Shown: piece by piece, positions 12,194-26,500 of the stretch
How positions within the stretch are numbered: the stretch's first letter is position 1
Layout of the letters: each line of letters begins with the position of its first letter
NCBI GenBank assembly: GCA_033239005.1
Contig: BSQZ01000038.1
Coordinates: forward strand, 6,114,001 to 6,178,000
Source of the DNA: Lamellibrachia satsuma
Taxonomy: Eukaryota > Annelida > Polychaeta > Sabellida > Siboglinidae
Reading direction: 5' to 3'
DNA: 64,000 nt
Translations under genes and position numbers: made by a program
The notes under the pieces: model-generated
Told to the model about the DNA's origin: nothing
The model's input: only the letters and a program-made list of their open reading frames with translations
Database searches by the model: none

Positions 12194-15100
12194 CTGTTTT
12201 AATTGAGATTTTTTATACACAAGGTTGCTAAAAATATTTTCATAAAAGTCAGGACCCACATAATATTCCCTGCATAGACTGAATATTCCTGAGACTGATT
12301 TTGACTGACAAGTGGCACTCAACCATGACAGTGCACTCTGGTGGCAATCGCTCAACCATGACAGCGCATTCTGGTGGCAATCAATCAAACATGACACTGC
12401 ACTCTGGTGACAATCACTCAACCGTGACAGTGCACCAACACGAGGGATGTGAGAACTGAGCCTTACCTCTCTACAGGACTTGGCTTGTGACGAATGTCCA
12501 TTGAAACCTGAATGTGAGTTGCACGAATTACACGTTTCTTCTACGTGTTCATTTCTGTGACATAGTGGGCTGTCGCCTGCAACATTCAAGTAACAGGACT
12601 GGTGATTGAAGGGAATGTACAACAACTTTCATTGGTTAACCAAACAAATGTTTCTACAGGACATTTCTAGGGGACATTGTAACAACAAACCACTGTTTCT
12701 ATGGGACATTGTAACACCAAACCACTGTTTATAAGGGACATTGTAACACCAAACCACTGTTTCTATGGACATTGTAACACCAAACCACTGTTTCTGTGGG
12801 ACATTGTAACACCAAACCACTGTTTCTATGGGACACTGTAACACCAGACAACTGTTTCTATGGGACATTGTAACACCAAACAACTGTTTATATTGAACAT
12901 TGTAACACCAAACCACTGTTTCTATGGGACATTGTAACACCAAACCACTGTTTCTACGGGACATTGCAACACCAAACAACTGTTTCTTCGCGACACTGTA
13001 ACACCAAACAAATGTTTCTACGGGACATTGTAACACCAAACAACTGTTTCTATGGCACATTGTAACACCAAACAACTGTTTCTTCGGGACACTGTAACAC
13101 CAAACAAATGTTTCTATGGGACACTGTAACACCAAACAACTGTATCTATGGGACATTGTAACACCAAACAACTGTGTATATGGGACATTGTAACACCAAA
13201 CAAATGTTTCTACGGTACATTGTAACTCCAAACAGTTGTTTCTCCGGGACATTGTAACACCAAACAACTGTTTCTGTGGGACATTGTAACACCAAACCAC
13301 TATTTCTATGGGACATTGTAACACCAAACCACTGTTTCTATGGGACATTGTAACACCAAACAACTGTTTCTATGTGGCATTGTAACACCAAACCACTGTT
13401 TCTATGGGACACTGTAATACCAGACAACTGTTTCTATGGGACATTGTAACACCAAACAACTGTTTCTATGGGACACTGCAACACCAAACCATTGTTTCTA
13501 TGGGACACTGTAACACCAAACCACTGTTTCTATGGGACATTGTACCACCAAACCACTGTTTCTATGGGACATTGTAACACCAAACCACTGTTTCTATGGG
13601 ACACTGTAACACCAAACCACTGTTTATGTGGGACATTATAACACCAAACCACCACTGTTTCTGTGTGACATTGTAACACCAAACCACTGTTTCTATGGGA
13701 CATTGTAACACAAAACAACTGTTTCTATGGGACATTGTAACACCAAACCAATGTTCCTATGGGACACTGTAACACCAGACAACTGTGTATATGCGACATT
13801 GTAACATCAAACAACTGTGTATATGCGACATTGTAACATCAAACAACTGTTTATGTGGGACATTGTAACACCAAACCACTGTTTCTGTGGGACATTGTAA
13901 CAACAAACCACTGTTTCTATGTGACATTGTAACACCAAACCACTGTTTCTATGGGACACTGTAACACCAGACAACTGTGAATATGGGACATTGCAACACC
14001 AAACAACTGTTTCTGTGGGACATTGTAACACCAAACCACTGTTGTTGTGGGACATTGTAACACCAAACCACTGTTTCTGTGGGACATTGTAACACCAAAC
14101 AACTGTTTCTGTGTGACATTGTAACACCAAACCACTGTTTATATTGGACACTGCAACACCAAACCAATGTTTCTATGGGACACTTCAACACCAAACAACT
14201 GTTTCTTCGGGACACTGTAACACCAAACAACTATTTCTATGGCACATTGTAACACCAAACAACTGTGTATATGGGACATTGTAACACCAAACAAATGTTT
14301 CTACGGGACATTGTAACTCTAAACAGTTGTTTCTTCGGGACATTGTAACACCAAACCACTGTTTCTATGGGACATTGTAACACCAAACCACTGTTTCTAT
14401 GGGACACTGTAACACCAGACAACTGTTTCTATGGGACATTGTAACACCAAAACAACTGTTTCTACGGGACACTGTAACACCAAACAACTGTTTCTACGGG
14501 ACACTGTAACACCAGATAACTGTTTCTTCGGGACACTGCAACACCAAAACAACTGTTTCTACGGGACATTGTAACACCAAACAACTGTGTCTATGGCACA
14601 TTGTAACACCAAACAACTGTTTCTTCGCGACACTGTAACACCAAACAAATGTTTCTACGGGACATTGTAACACCAAACAACTGTGTCTATGGCACATTGT
14701 AACACCAAACAACTGTTTCTTCGGGACACTGTAACACCAAACAAATGTTTCTACGGGACATTGTAACTCCAAACAACTGTTTCTTTGGGACACTGTAACA
14801 CCAAACAACTGTTTCTACGGGATACTGTAACACCAAACAACTGTTTCTTCGGGACACTGTAACAGAAGCAGCCCTGCTGAATTGTTTAGCCAACTATCAT
14901 TACCCTCGATAGTTCAGTGTACTATCGATAGTTCAATTTGCTATCGATAGTATTGCATCATCACATCGACTATTGCGAAGTATTGATTGTTCAATGTATT
15001 AAAACACCTCTATTTGTAACTATGTTGTAAGTCTGAAAGCGGTTACCTCTATAAAACTTAAACAATAATACAATGGCTGTTACATACCGTCGTGACTGCA

Positions 15101-18100
15101 CATGCTCTCGGAGCCATCCTGAGAACTGGGCATGCTACAACACTCGCACCAGTCAAGTCCTGACGAGTACCCAAGGTCACTGCGACTGCCCGTACCCAGG
15201 TCCCTGTGGTGGCGCGGCCGAGGCTGCTGCGGCCGCTGCTGCTGGACTGCTGGACACTTACACAAGGACGACGAGGATGATGAGGACGAGGGATGTACAG
15301 ACATCTGACGGCCAATGCAGATGTCACATGTGGCGGATGTCTGATCATCATCACACTATAGGCAAAGTAGTGGTCTATAGGTGATATTCGCGACACGTAT
15401 ACTTTCTGACGGCCTGTGGTTTCATTCTAAGCCAACAGGTGTCACACATGTTATAAATGATATCTCTTGTACGACAGCAGATAACAAATAACATAATAAT
15501 AACAAATAACAGATAACAAAACTCACTACACACGCATTAGCTAAGTAAAACAACCGGATTAGGAAATTATGATTACGAAATATGAAATATTTTTATGACC
15601 AATTTTTAAATGTACAAGTTTCAGGCATTGCAGTGACATCACAATCAATGACAATGACATCAGAAACACATTGCAGTGACATCACAATCAATCACAATGA
15701 CATCAGAAACACATTGCAATGACATCACAAAAACGACCTGCAACCGCAGCTTTATTCTTAGCTGGCAGGTGTCGTACATGTCGTGAATATTGTCCATCTA
15801 TACTCTCGATTGAGGCATTCAGACCGCTGAGTTGCACAGGATTGATGGACCAGAGGAGATACAATGAATGAACACATTTGTACACCCCATCCACACGTTT
15901 GTTCAACCCAAATGGCATTGAAGATGGTGGGAATTTGCTGGGACTTCGGCCATACAAATATTGTAAGCAAACAGGACCACAATGTTGTTATCGATCGGGC
16001 TGACCAGGATGTAAGCAAGCAGGACCACAATGTTGTTATCGATCGGGCTGACCAGGATGTAAGCAAGCAGGACCACAATGTTGTTATCTATCGGGCTGAC
16101 CAGGATGTAAGCAAGCAGGACCACAATGTTGTTATCTATCGGGCTGACCAGGATGTAAGCAAGCAGGACCATAATGTTGTTATCTATCGGGCTGACCAGG
16201 ATGTAAGCAAGCAGGACCACAATGTTGTTATCTATCGGGCTGACCAGGATGTAAGCAAGCAGGACCACAATGTTGTTATCAGGATGTGCATACCATACAG
16301 TTCTCCTTGTCTGGGTTGTCGCTGCTGTGTTTCAATTTGTTCTTCTTCTTGCGACGTTTCTGTCTCTTGTGTTCCTGCCTCAGCTCCTTGGCTCGTTCCT
16401 CCTGCTGCAGCTCCTCACACATCAACTCTAGGTTAGAGATGCCTTGCTTCTTCTCCAGGGCCAACTGAATCAACACACGTCATGTCACATACACATCAAC
16501 TGTAGGTTAGAGATGTCTTGCTTCTTCTCCAGGGCCAACTGAATCAACACACGTCATGTCACATACACATCAACTCTAGGTTAGAGACGCCTTGCTTCTT
16601 CTCCAGGGCCAACTGAATCAACACACGTCATGTCACATACACATCAACTCTAGGTTAGAGACGCCTTGCTTCTTCTCCAGGGCCAACTGAATCAACACAC
16701 GTCAGGTCACATACACATCAACTCTAGGCTAGAGATGCCTTGCTTCTTCTCCAGGGCCAACTGAATCAACACACGTCATGTCACATACACATCAACTCTA
16801 GGCTAGAGACGCCTTGCTTCTTCTCCAGGGCCAACTGAATCAACACACGTCATGTCACATACACATCAACTCTAGGTTAGAGACGCCTTGCTTCTTCTCC
16901 AGGGCCAACTGAATCAACACACGTCATGTCACATACACATCAACTCTAGGTTAGAGACGCCTTGCTTCTTCTCCAGGGCCAACTGAATCAACACACGTCA
17001 TGTCACATACACATCAACTCCAGGTCAGAGATGTCTTGCTTCTTCTCTAGGTCCAACTGAATCAACATACGGTCATGTTACATACACATCAACTCCAGGA
17101 CTAAGATTACTTCACATTTAAAGGTTTCTTCCTCATAAAATTGTTTCACTCGTCATGTTTCTAGCTCATTTCGTGACAAATTGACCCCGTCTCGTCTCGA
17201 CTACAACATGCCGGCTCATTTGTATAAATTTTTTATTTTGTCTTGTTGAAATCATCGGACAAACTGTTGAATTATTTTTTGTAAGGATCTGGTAAAAAAA
17301 AGGCCAAAGTGGCTAGTCACCCTTTCACAAGTCACCCTTTCACAAGTTACCCGAATTAATGATGAAAGTCAATTCTTTCAATGATTTTAACAAAACCTAC
17401 TGGGCGTATTACTCAAACAATTCACGCAGTACAGATCTGAACATCAGTGAACTTGATTAATGATGGGCTAAATCAACGGAGGAGGGAGCTTTAAGTGGAG
17501 ACTATTTCCAAGGATCTTGATGATGAGTACAGTTACAAAGCTGTCAGAAAAATTGCCACAATTAAACAAATGACAATCGTCGAAGAGGAGGGTTTTAAAA
17601 CAGGTAAACACACCTCAAAGTTATTCCTGAGACCATTAGTGGCTTCAAAAGTAGGTAAACACACCTCAAAGTTATTCCTGAGACCATTAGTGGCTTCAAA
17701 AGTAGGTAAACACACCTCAAAGTTATTCCTGAGACCATTGGTGGCTTCAAAAGTAGGTAAACACACCTCAAAGTTATTCCTGAGACCATTGGTGGCTTCA
17801 AAAGTAGGTAAACACACCTCAAAGTTATTCCTGAGACCATTGGTGGCTTCAAAAGTAGGTAAACACACCTCAAAGTTATTCCTGAGAGCAAAAATGGTTT
17901 CTAAATCAGGTAAACGTACCTCAAAGTTTTTCCTGAGAGCGTCAACACCAATGCAGAAGAGGATTTGCCAGGTTTGTTCCTCAGCTCTCAACTTCTGCTT
18001 GATTCGATGCAGTCGCTCACACAAGTAGATGCCCAGACACGTCAACACCTCCTCCTGAGCAATGTCCATTGTCTTCGCATGGCGCTCACGTCGACTACAG

Positions 18101-21100
18101 AAACACAGGCATACTGTGTACACTTGGTCCAGAGATTCATTCAACCATCAGTAACACTTTATTTCTAAAACAAGTTATATCCATTTTGTGTGTTTCAAGA
18201 TGAATCATGTTTTATGCAAGTTTTTCAGCAAAATACTTCACTCCATCGTCCTGATGGCCGTACAAAATACTTCACTCCATCGTCCTGATGGCAGTACAAA
18301 ACCACACTAAACTAAATTTTTTTATTTGGCATTTAGTACGTTTTGCAAATAAATGCCTCAGTCACAACTTACAGGCACAGGCGTAATTCTTGAATTGTCC
18401 TACGAGCCTACAAGAACTACTGGAGGTAGGTACTACTTCCTCATGGTGATAGCCAAACTTACACCGTTTTAAAAAAGGAAAAGGTAATTCCTATATATTG
18501 CATTAAACAAATTTGTCACAAAATCATAACAAGTTTGCATCTAATAACATTCAATATCTACGATTACAATTTAAACAAATATGTTTTGTCTATGTAAATA
18601 GTCATAATTAATAAATACAAAATAAAAGCTCAACATAATTCATTAAGATCACAATGGTAAACAACAGTTTACTAAAGTAATTATGAAAAAGGTTTCTCGA
18701 GGGCACCTTGAACTATCCTTGTGTATTGGCAGTTGGTTCCGTGGTCTTCGAGCTCCAACCAAGAGAAAGCTTGGCTGTTGGTTTTAGTGTACAAAGTATG
18801 TTGTTTAAGGAATAATTGTGCAGCGTGCGGCTGCGTGATGGGTAATAAAGAAAGAAACATTGTCTGTCTGACTTTCACTTTGAACCATCCTTGCTACCAG
18901 GGTCTTCTGACTACATCAGTACCCCAGGGTCTTCTGACTACATCAGTACCCCAGGGTCTTCTGACTACATCAGTACCCCAGGGTCTTCTGACTACATCAG
19001 TACCCCAGGGTCTTCTGACTACATCAGTACCCCAGGGTCTTCTGACTACATCAGTACCCCAGGGTCTTCTGACTACATCAGTACCCAAGGGTCTTCTCGC
19101 TACATCAGTACCCCAGGGTCTTCTCCCATGTTTACAGGGCTCACATGTTTACAGGGCTCACATATTTACAGGGCTCACATGTTTACAGGGCTCACATGTT
19201 TACAGGGCACACATGTTTACAGGGCTCACATGTTTACAGGGCTCACATGTTTACAGGGCTCACATGTTAACAAGGCTCACATGTTTACAGGGCTCACATG
19301 CACGAATTTAATTAGTAGTGGTAATGATGAGCATTTTGTGGGAACGCTCTTTGAAGTTTGGGCAAGCATAGTTCCCACAAACTAGTGAGGATGTCTGCCA
19401 GGGGTACTGTAGCATTACTACCACCCCTGGCTAGCGAGGATGTCTGCCAGGGGTAGCGTAGTACTACTACCACCCCTGGCTAGTGAGGATGTCTGCCAGG
19501 GGTACTGTAGTACTGCTACCACCCCTGGCTAGCAAGGACGTCTGCCAGGGGTAGTGTAGTACTACTACCACCCCTGGCTAGTGAGGACGTTTCCCAGGGG
19601 TAGTGTAGTACTACTACCACCCCGGCTAGTGAGGATGTCTGCCAGGGGTACTGTAGTACTACTACCACCCCTGGCTAGCGAGGATGTCTGCCATGGGTAC
19701 TGTAGTACTACTACCACCCCAGGCTAGCGAGGATGTCTGCCAGGGGTACTGTAGTACTACTACCACCCCTGGCTAGCGAGGATGTCTGCCAGGGGTACTG
19801 TAGTACTACTACCACCCCTGGCTAGGGAGGATGTCTGCCAGGGGTACTGTAGTACTACTACCACCCCTGGCTAGTGATGATGTCTGCAAGGGGTACTGTA
19901 GTACCACCACTGGCTAGTGAGGATGTCTGCCAGGGGTACTGTAGTACTACTACCACCCCTGGCTAGCGAGGATGTCTGCCAGGGGTACTGTAGTACTACT
20001 ACCACCCCTGGCTAGGGAGGATGTCTGCCAGGGGTACTGTAGTACTACTACCACCCCTGGCTAGTGAGGATGTCTGCCAGGGGTACTGTAGTACTACTAC
20101 CACCCCTGGCTAGCGAGGATGTCTGCCAGGGGTACTGTAGTACTACTACCACCCCTGGCTAACAAGGATGTCTGCCAGGGGTACTGTAGTACTACTACCA
20201 CCCCTGGCTAGCGAGGATGTCTGCCAGGGGTAGTGTAATACTACTATCATGGTACCACCCCTGGCTAGCGAGGATGTCTGCCAGGGGTACTGTAGAACTA
20301 CTACCACCCCTGGCTAGCGAGGATGTTTGAACTACTAGAGGAAGCTTGTTATAATTAAAGCAGTACTCACCTGCCAGACATGTCAGGCTCGGCTCGAGCG
20401 ATTAGATGTGCAACAAAGTCCGTCTCACATTCGATGTGTAGGTGGCGCTCCCCAGGACAGCAACGCAGGCCGTCATAGAGGGACGGGCAGTAGCCCTTCT
20501 CCTTGCTGCTGTCGAGGTCTCCCATGAGAATACTGTATGCGCGAAGCACCTTTGACTTGCACTCCGTACAGAATCTGACAATACAACACATAAAACACTT
20601 CACCCCCTGGCATTCAAACACCAACTCAATGTCTCCATAAAGAGTAAAACACTTCACCCCCTGCATTCTAACACCAACTCATTGTCTCCATAAAGAGTAA
20701 AACACTTCACCCCCTGGCATTCAAACACCAACTCATTGTCTCAATAAAGCATTCAGCCATGCTGTAATTACTGCACGAAGACTGTTCATTCATATATAAC
20801 CACAGCTGTGTCAATAGTATACAGCTGAGTGAACTGAGGCAACGTGGAGTGAACTAAATTGCCAAAGCTTCATAAGAGCAACAAGAGAATTCAAACTCTG
20901 GTCTGTTGAGAGTCTGACATTCTAACCATTGTGCTAATTCACATTCCTATTTACATGCACACACACACGCACGCACTGTGGCATAATGTGGAAAGACATA
21001 ATGTAGAGAGAACATTATATAACTACCAGATTGCATGTACATTCACGTATAGACCATGGAAAGAAAACACATGATATAGCTGGTGCCCAAATTTGGAAAT

Positions 21101-23531
21101 TTTACTATGCTCTGCATAATAAATTTACGCATTCATTCATAGTGTCGAGGAAAGGAAAATGATATACTATTGGAAAGCTCTGTGATTGACCTTTTCAAAT
21201 AAATTTACATAAATAACCCGACTTTATTCAACAAATGAGAGTCGTTAATACAAATAGTGTGGCTCCGATCTCTGCCATCGTGTTGTCTCGCGGCCTCTCA
21301 ATTTGAACTTTTACATCGCATTATTTCAAGTCTCTGCATCAATACTGCCTGACAGCATTAGTGAATCATGTTATTATATTAGTTCAGGCAGTTAGAATGA
21401 TTTTGCAGGCATCTTTGAGATCAATATTCAGCAAGTTGCTGGCACGATTTGCACTGCTTGTGGTAACGAATTGACGAATATAACGAAACAATTTCTTACA
21501 TACGGATTTTTTCCCTATCTTTTCCATTATAAGCGTTCACGCATATTACGAACACGGGTATAATGAATTCACTGTTATTACGAACACCTTTCTCATACAA
21601 ATTTCACCGTATATCGAATTTCTGTCCAACTGAAAATCGCCCGGTTGTTCGTAAAACTTCCCTTCCATGACCTGGAAGCCATACCGTGGCTGCACAGAGT
21701 GCCAGTGTCAAAGTAATTAGGGAATGAGGGAAATCATCAAAGGTGACTGTTAGCTGCCCACTAAGCTATGTTTAAATAAACATTGGTGTGAATCCGACCA
21801 ATCTCCTGCTGAGCAGATAAAGAACATTGCCGAGTGTTTCGACAGGCTGTGCGATATATGACAGTTCATCCATTACGGGGCTACGCAGTCCGATGACACC
21901 GCAGCGCACTGTGACTGGCTTGAGGATTTCCTTTTGTCTGGTGCCCTAGCCATCAGTAAACAAACGTCAATGGAGGACTTCTTCAAAGCAGACTAACCGG
22001 TGTCATTCTGTGTGTGTTGTACAAAAAGAACTGTAGTTACTGTGGCTCCATCCTGCCACAGTTCGTGTTTTACTGTGCTTGGACGCGGCGTCCTCGCCAT
22101 GTGTTTACGTCATATTTCATTACTTTTTCACAGACGGTGGACTGCGATGTTCCACTATAACTACACTTAATAGTAACATTTGTAACTGTTTTATGTGTCA
22201 TCTAAATAAATGTTACACAACAAAATATCTTTGCGTTTGATAGACACCTAGCGAATAGTTTAAAAACTGTCACATACAACACTGCCACCTAGCGGGTAAA
22301 CGCGTACAGGCATATAATGAATTCACGGATATAAAGAACTCGTTAGCTACCCACCACGTAGTTCGTTATAAGCGTGTTATACTGTATAATAAACCATTGC
22401 GAGGGTCATCATATTCACCTGTGTTTCTTGAGGTATTTGTCGAGCGTGTCTATAAGGTCGTCAGAGTCAACTAACACCACCTCCTCCCGACACTCGTGGG
22501 ACAACACTTCCCAGATATCCATCCAGCTCCTACAATGGAAACCCTCAAATAACATCACCATTCCCTGGCACATTTCTGCAAATGACTGTTTAAAGTGCCG
22601 ATGCTATTTTTGCTATCGCATCTGGGTCTTCTAATCCGGTTGTACCATTTTGTGGTGTGAGCAGGGCTATATCTCCCAGGAGGCGTGCTTTCACGATGTG
22701 TGACAAGGATTACGTAACTTGGAACAATTATAGAAAACACGAACAGCATTCCGAACAACTGTACGTAACTAATTCCTGACCCCAAGGTCAAAACCCTTCT
22801 CTAATTGAAATTCTACGCTGAGTGGTGGGGTTTACTCTGGAGGGGTTATACCAGGGGTTCTCTCTGGAGGGGTTATATCAGGAGTTCTCTCTGGACGGGT
22901 TCTATCAGGGGTTCTCTCTGGAGGGGTTATATCAGGGGTTCTCTTTGGAGGGGTTATATCAGGGGTTCTCTCTGGACGGGTTATACCAGGGGTTCTCTCT
23001 GGAGGGGTTATATCAGGCTACACTCACATCTGCAAAATTATATTTCAGGAAAATATACCCGATAAGTCTAAAAATAATAGGTAGCAATAAGCACTAAGAT
23101 ATAAAAATGGCTAACATTACCCAATTCCCTCAGTTAATTGTTTGGCATGCATGATAAAACTAATGAGATGTTTGCAGTGTTCTGGAACATGGCCAGAATG
23201 ATCCTGTCTGGTCTCTCTCATTTTCTACAGTGCCAGAGCCAAGTTGAACCAACTTACCCCATTGATTTTGACTTGTGACTGTCGAGGGAATGCAAGGCAC
23301 AGCGCTTGTTCTTCTTGCTCTTGGGAATCGAATCCATCACTGTGTTTATCTTGGATCTGCAGCATCAACAGGACGAAGATTTGTGAATGCAGACAGATGA
23401 ATCGACCAGATGTCAACAGAATATTCAAAACAAACACTGGAGTTGTTTTGAAACTATTATCTTTATACGTGTACAGGGTTGGAAAAATCGAGATTTTTCT
23501 TAATAAAAAATCTAATTTCTTATTTTAATCG

Positions 23532-23562
<31 letters not shown>

Positions 23563-26500
23563 CTTTAAAATCTGATGTATACCTGAGTCTTAACAGAGGG
23601 CACATGATTTTAGACTGGTAGAACATTACATATACCAGTAATATAATTATAATATAAGTTGACTTAAACTTTAAAATATTTATCAGAACTGTCAGCAGTC
23701 TATTACCAATGCTAACATTTACATGCTGAAAAATACAATCACTTTAAATCCTTAGCAACTTTGTCCTGTTTAACTGTAAACTCAGAAATATGACCATTAA
23801 ACTTGAGGATCACTTTAGTAAAATAACCATGTAAAATCAAATGAACACTTTAAGGCAGACTACAGACTTACACAGAGTAGATAACTTGGAGCTGATGGTG
23901 GGCTCATTGAATTGAGATAGTGTCCACAGCTGTTTGCAGTTCCTTATCTGACATGCTGGTTATAAACAGCGCTGCTGCTTTTTATTATTTGACCAGTGAA
24001 AATACGCACCCATGAACATAGAAGAGGGCAAATATAGCTTTCGGTTCAAACAAGTACTCGCGTTTGAGTGACAAGACAGAGCCGCCGGTGAAGACAAGGG
24101 GCTCGAGGGCGGGGCGACCAGAGTCTACCAACTCCTGGAACAGTCTCTCCACGCTGCAACAATAACACGTCCCTGATCGAAAGACAGGATATTGTGCTAG
24201 ATTCATAAAAACTAGTGGCACTGCAGTTTTGTTGTACCCATATCCAGGGTTTTGTTGTAACCATATCCAGGGTTTTGTTGTACCATATCCAGGGTTTTGT
24301 TGTACCCATATCCAGGGTTTTGTTGTACCCATATCCAGGGTTTTTTAAGGCCTTTCACACTCGTGTGAAATTAAAAGGTAAAGTAAATAAATCTGTGTTA
24401 ACTTGGATTGAAATGTAACTGTCAATATGTTCAGTATATATGTTCAGTATATATGTTCAGTATATATGCGTGGTACTGCACTTATAAAAGTAAAAACATG
24501 TTTGCCCGTGGCTGTGTGAAATGTTGCACTGCCCGTGTGAGCTGAACCTTAAAAAATACCTGTCCATATCCACACATTATAAACCAGCACACACCAGGCC
24601 ATCATCCTGCATTGCCCAAACAATGATAAACCAGTACACACCAGGCCATCATCCTGCATTACCCAAACAATGATAAACCAGCACACACCAGGCCATCATC
24701 CTGCATTACCCAAACAATGATAAACCAGCACACACCAGGCCATCATCCTGCATTAACCAAACAATGATAAACCAGCACACACCAGGCCATCATCCTGCAT
24801 TACCCAAACAATGATAAACCAGCACACACCAGGCCATCATCCTGCATTACCCAAACAATGATAAACCAGCACACACCAGGCCATCATACTGCATTACCCA
24901 AACAATGATAAACCAGCACACACCAGATCATCATCCTGCATTACCCAAACAATGATAAACCAGCACACACCAGGCCATCATCCTGCATTACCCAAACAAT
25001 GATAAACCAGCACACACCAGATCATCATCCTGCATTACTCAAACAATGATAAACCAGCACACACCAGATCATCATCCTGAATTACCCAAACAATCTGTGC
25101 ATCATGCTTATTGTTTAACAAACTTTGGGCTTCCAATTTACCAGAAATGGACTGAAACGGGGTTGCCCTAAATCATACCCAATGTGACTGATATAAACCA
25201 TAAATTATCAAAGTCAAGTAAAAGAATATTTAGTCTAGCTTGAACTGAGATGCTGTAATTTTCTGAGTATAATACGCATTTCCCGTTCATGTTTTACTTA
25301 CTAGAGTGGAGTAAAGGCTGCTTTTCAGATGTAGCACAAGCCACATGTTTGCTACGGCTGATGTCAACTCTTGTCAAGACGTCACCAGAAACGCTATTTG
25401 TACCTTAATGACTAGGATTGACAAGTTGCTGAATCCTATTGTTCAGAACATTTCAATTAGTGACACTTATTGTTTGTCCAAATTGCGGATTCAGTGGATT
25501 ACATCTTTGTATAATTTTTAAATATACTGTTTTTATTTATATATTTATTTTCTATGGATATAATGCTTATTGTCTAAAATAAAACCTTACTACTATTATT
25601 ATTTACTTTAAAGTCTATGTGCAGCAAATACATGTCGGGCTGAAAACGCTGTAATCAGGAACTTGATTGACCTAAAATTCTTACATCATAGTTTTTATGT
25701 CAATGCATTCATTCAATAATTCCACATGCAAAAAGCTATATATATATTTTTAATATTGGGGTGCATATTATACATTGTAACATAGAAATTTTGTAAGATT
25801 TGAGCAAAAAGTGTGTAATATAATTGGGGGCATATAATACATGGAAAATAACAATATATAATGTTCAAAATGCGACCCTGACCTCCTCCTGCAGCCGACA
25901 CAAGGCACCATCTGAAAGAGCAGACTAAATATCTCCTTGCTCGTCACCATAAGGGCCACGGCCACCTCATCGTTTGACAGTGCGCAGAACCGCTGCATAA
26001 ACCTGTCAAGTTCCTTCTGCTTGATCGACGTCTTGTCACAGCACACACACGTGTCACTAAACTGGATCACCATCTGCAAAGTGATTGTCCATATTTAATA
26101 ATAGTAATAATACAAGAACTTCTATCATGCCTAAACCCTTGGAACCCTGAGCTCAGTGGCAGGTCAAAGACTAAAAGGTTAGGCTATCTCAAAAGCGGTA
26201 TATGTACCATGAATGGGTGAATGTGTAGGGGAACCAGGCATGGATTACAAGTGTGTGTTACGAAGACCTAAAACTTGAAAACTCTAATTAATTTCCTTCA
26301 TTCAATTCTGTTACAGGACACTGGTCTAGAAATAAAAAAAAATGCTGCTCTGTGTTAATTACCACGCAACCGCAAAAATTATAAATAAGCATATATTTTA
26401 ATACCCCACTTTATTATGATATTATGCCTGCAATATTTAGTTACCACTTAACATTTCTGAGGTTATGACATTTAAGGAGTTTGGTGAAAATACCAAACAC

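Noticed and set aside
12629..14893. Series of Cys/Trp-rich frames (FGVTMSHRNS and similar)
   Set aside because: Three frames of the 32-bp minisatellite. Not conserved protein.
15864..16436. 190-codon plus-strand frame
   Set aside because: Mostly the 48-bp repeat, then antisense of GGNBP2 exon 8.
16415..17100. CRISPR-like appearance of regularly spaced repeats
   Set aside because: The repeats are head-to-tail without unique spacers, the genome is eukaryotic, and the units derive from exon 8. The same holds for the other arrays.
18721..19385. Plus-strand frames of 164-196 codons (GLLTTSVPQ, GSSDYISTP)
   Set aside because: Translations of the 26-bp and 17-bp arrays in GGNBP2 intron 6.
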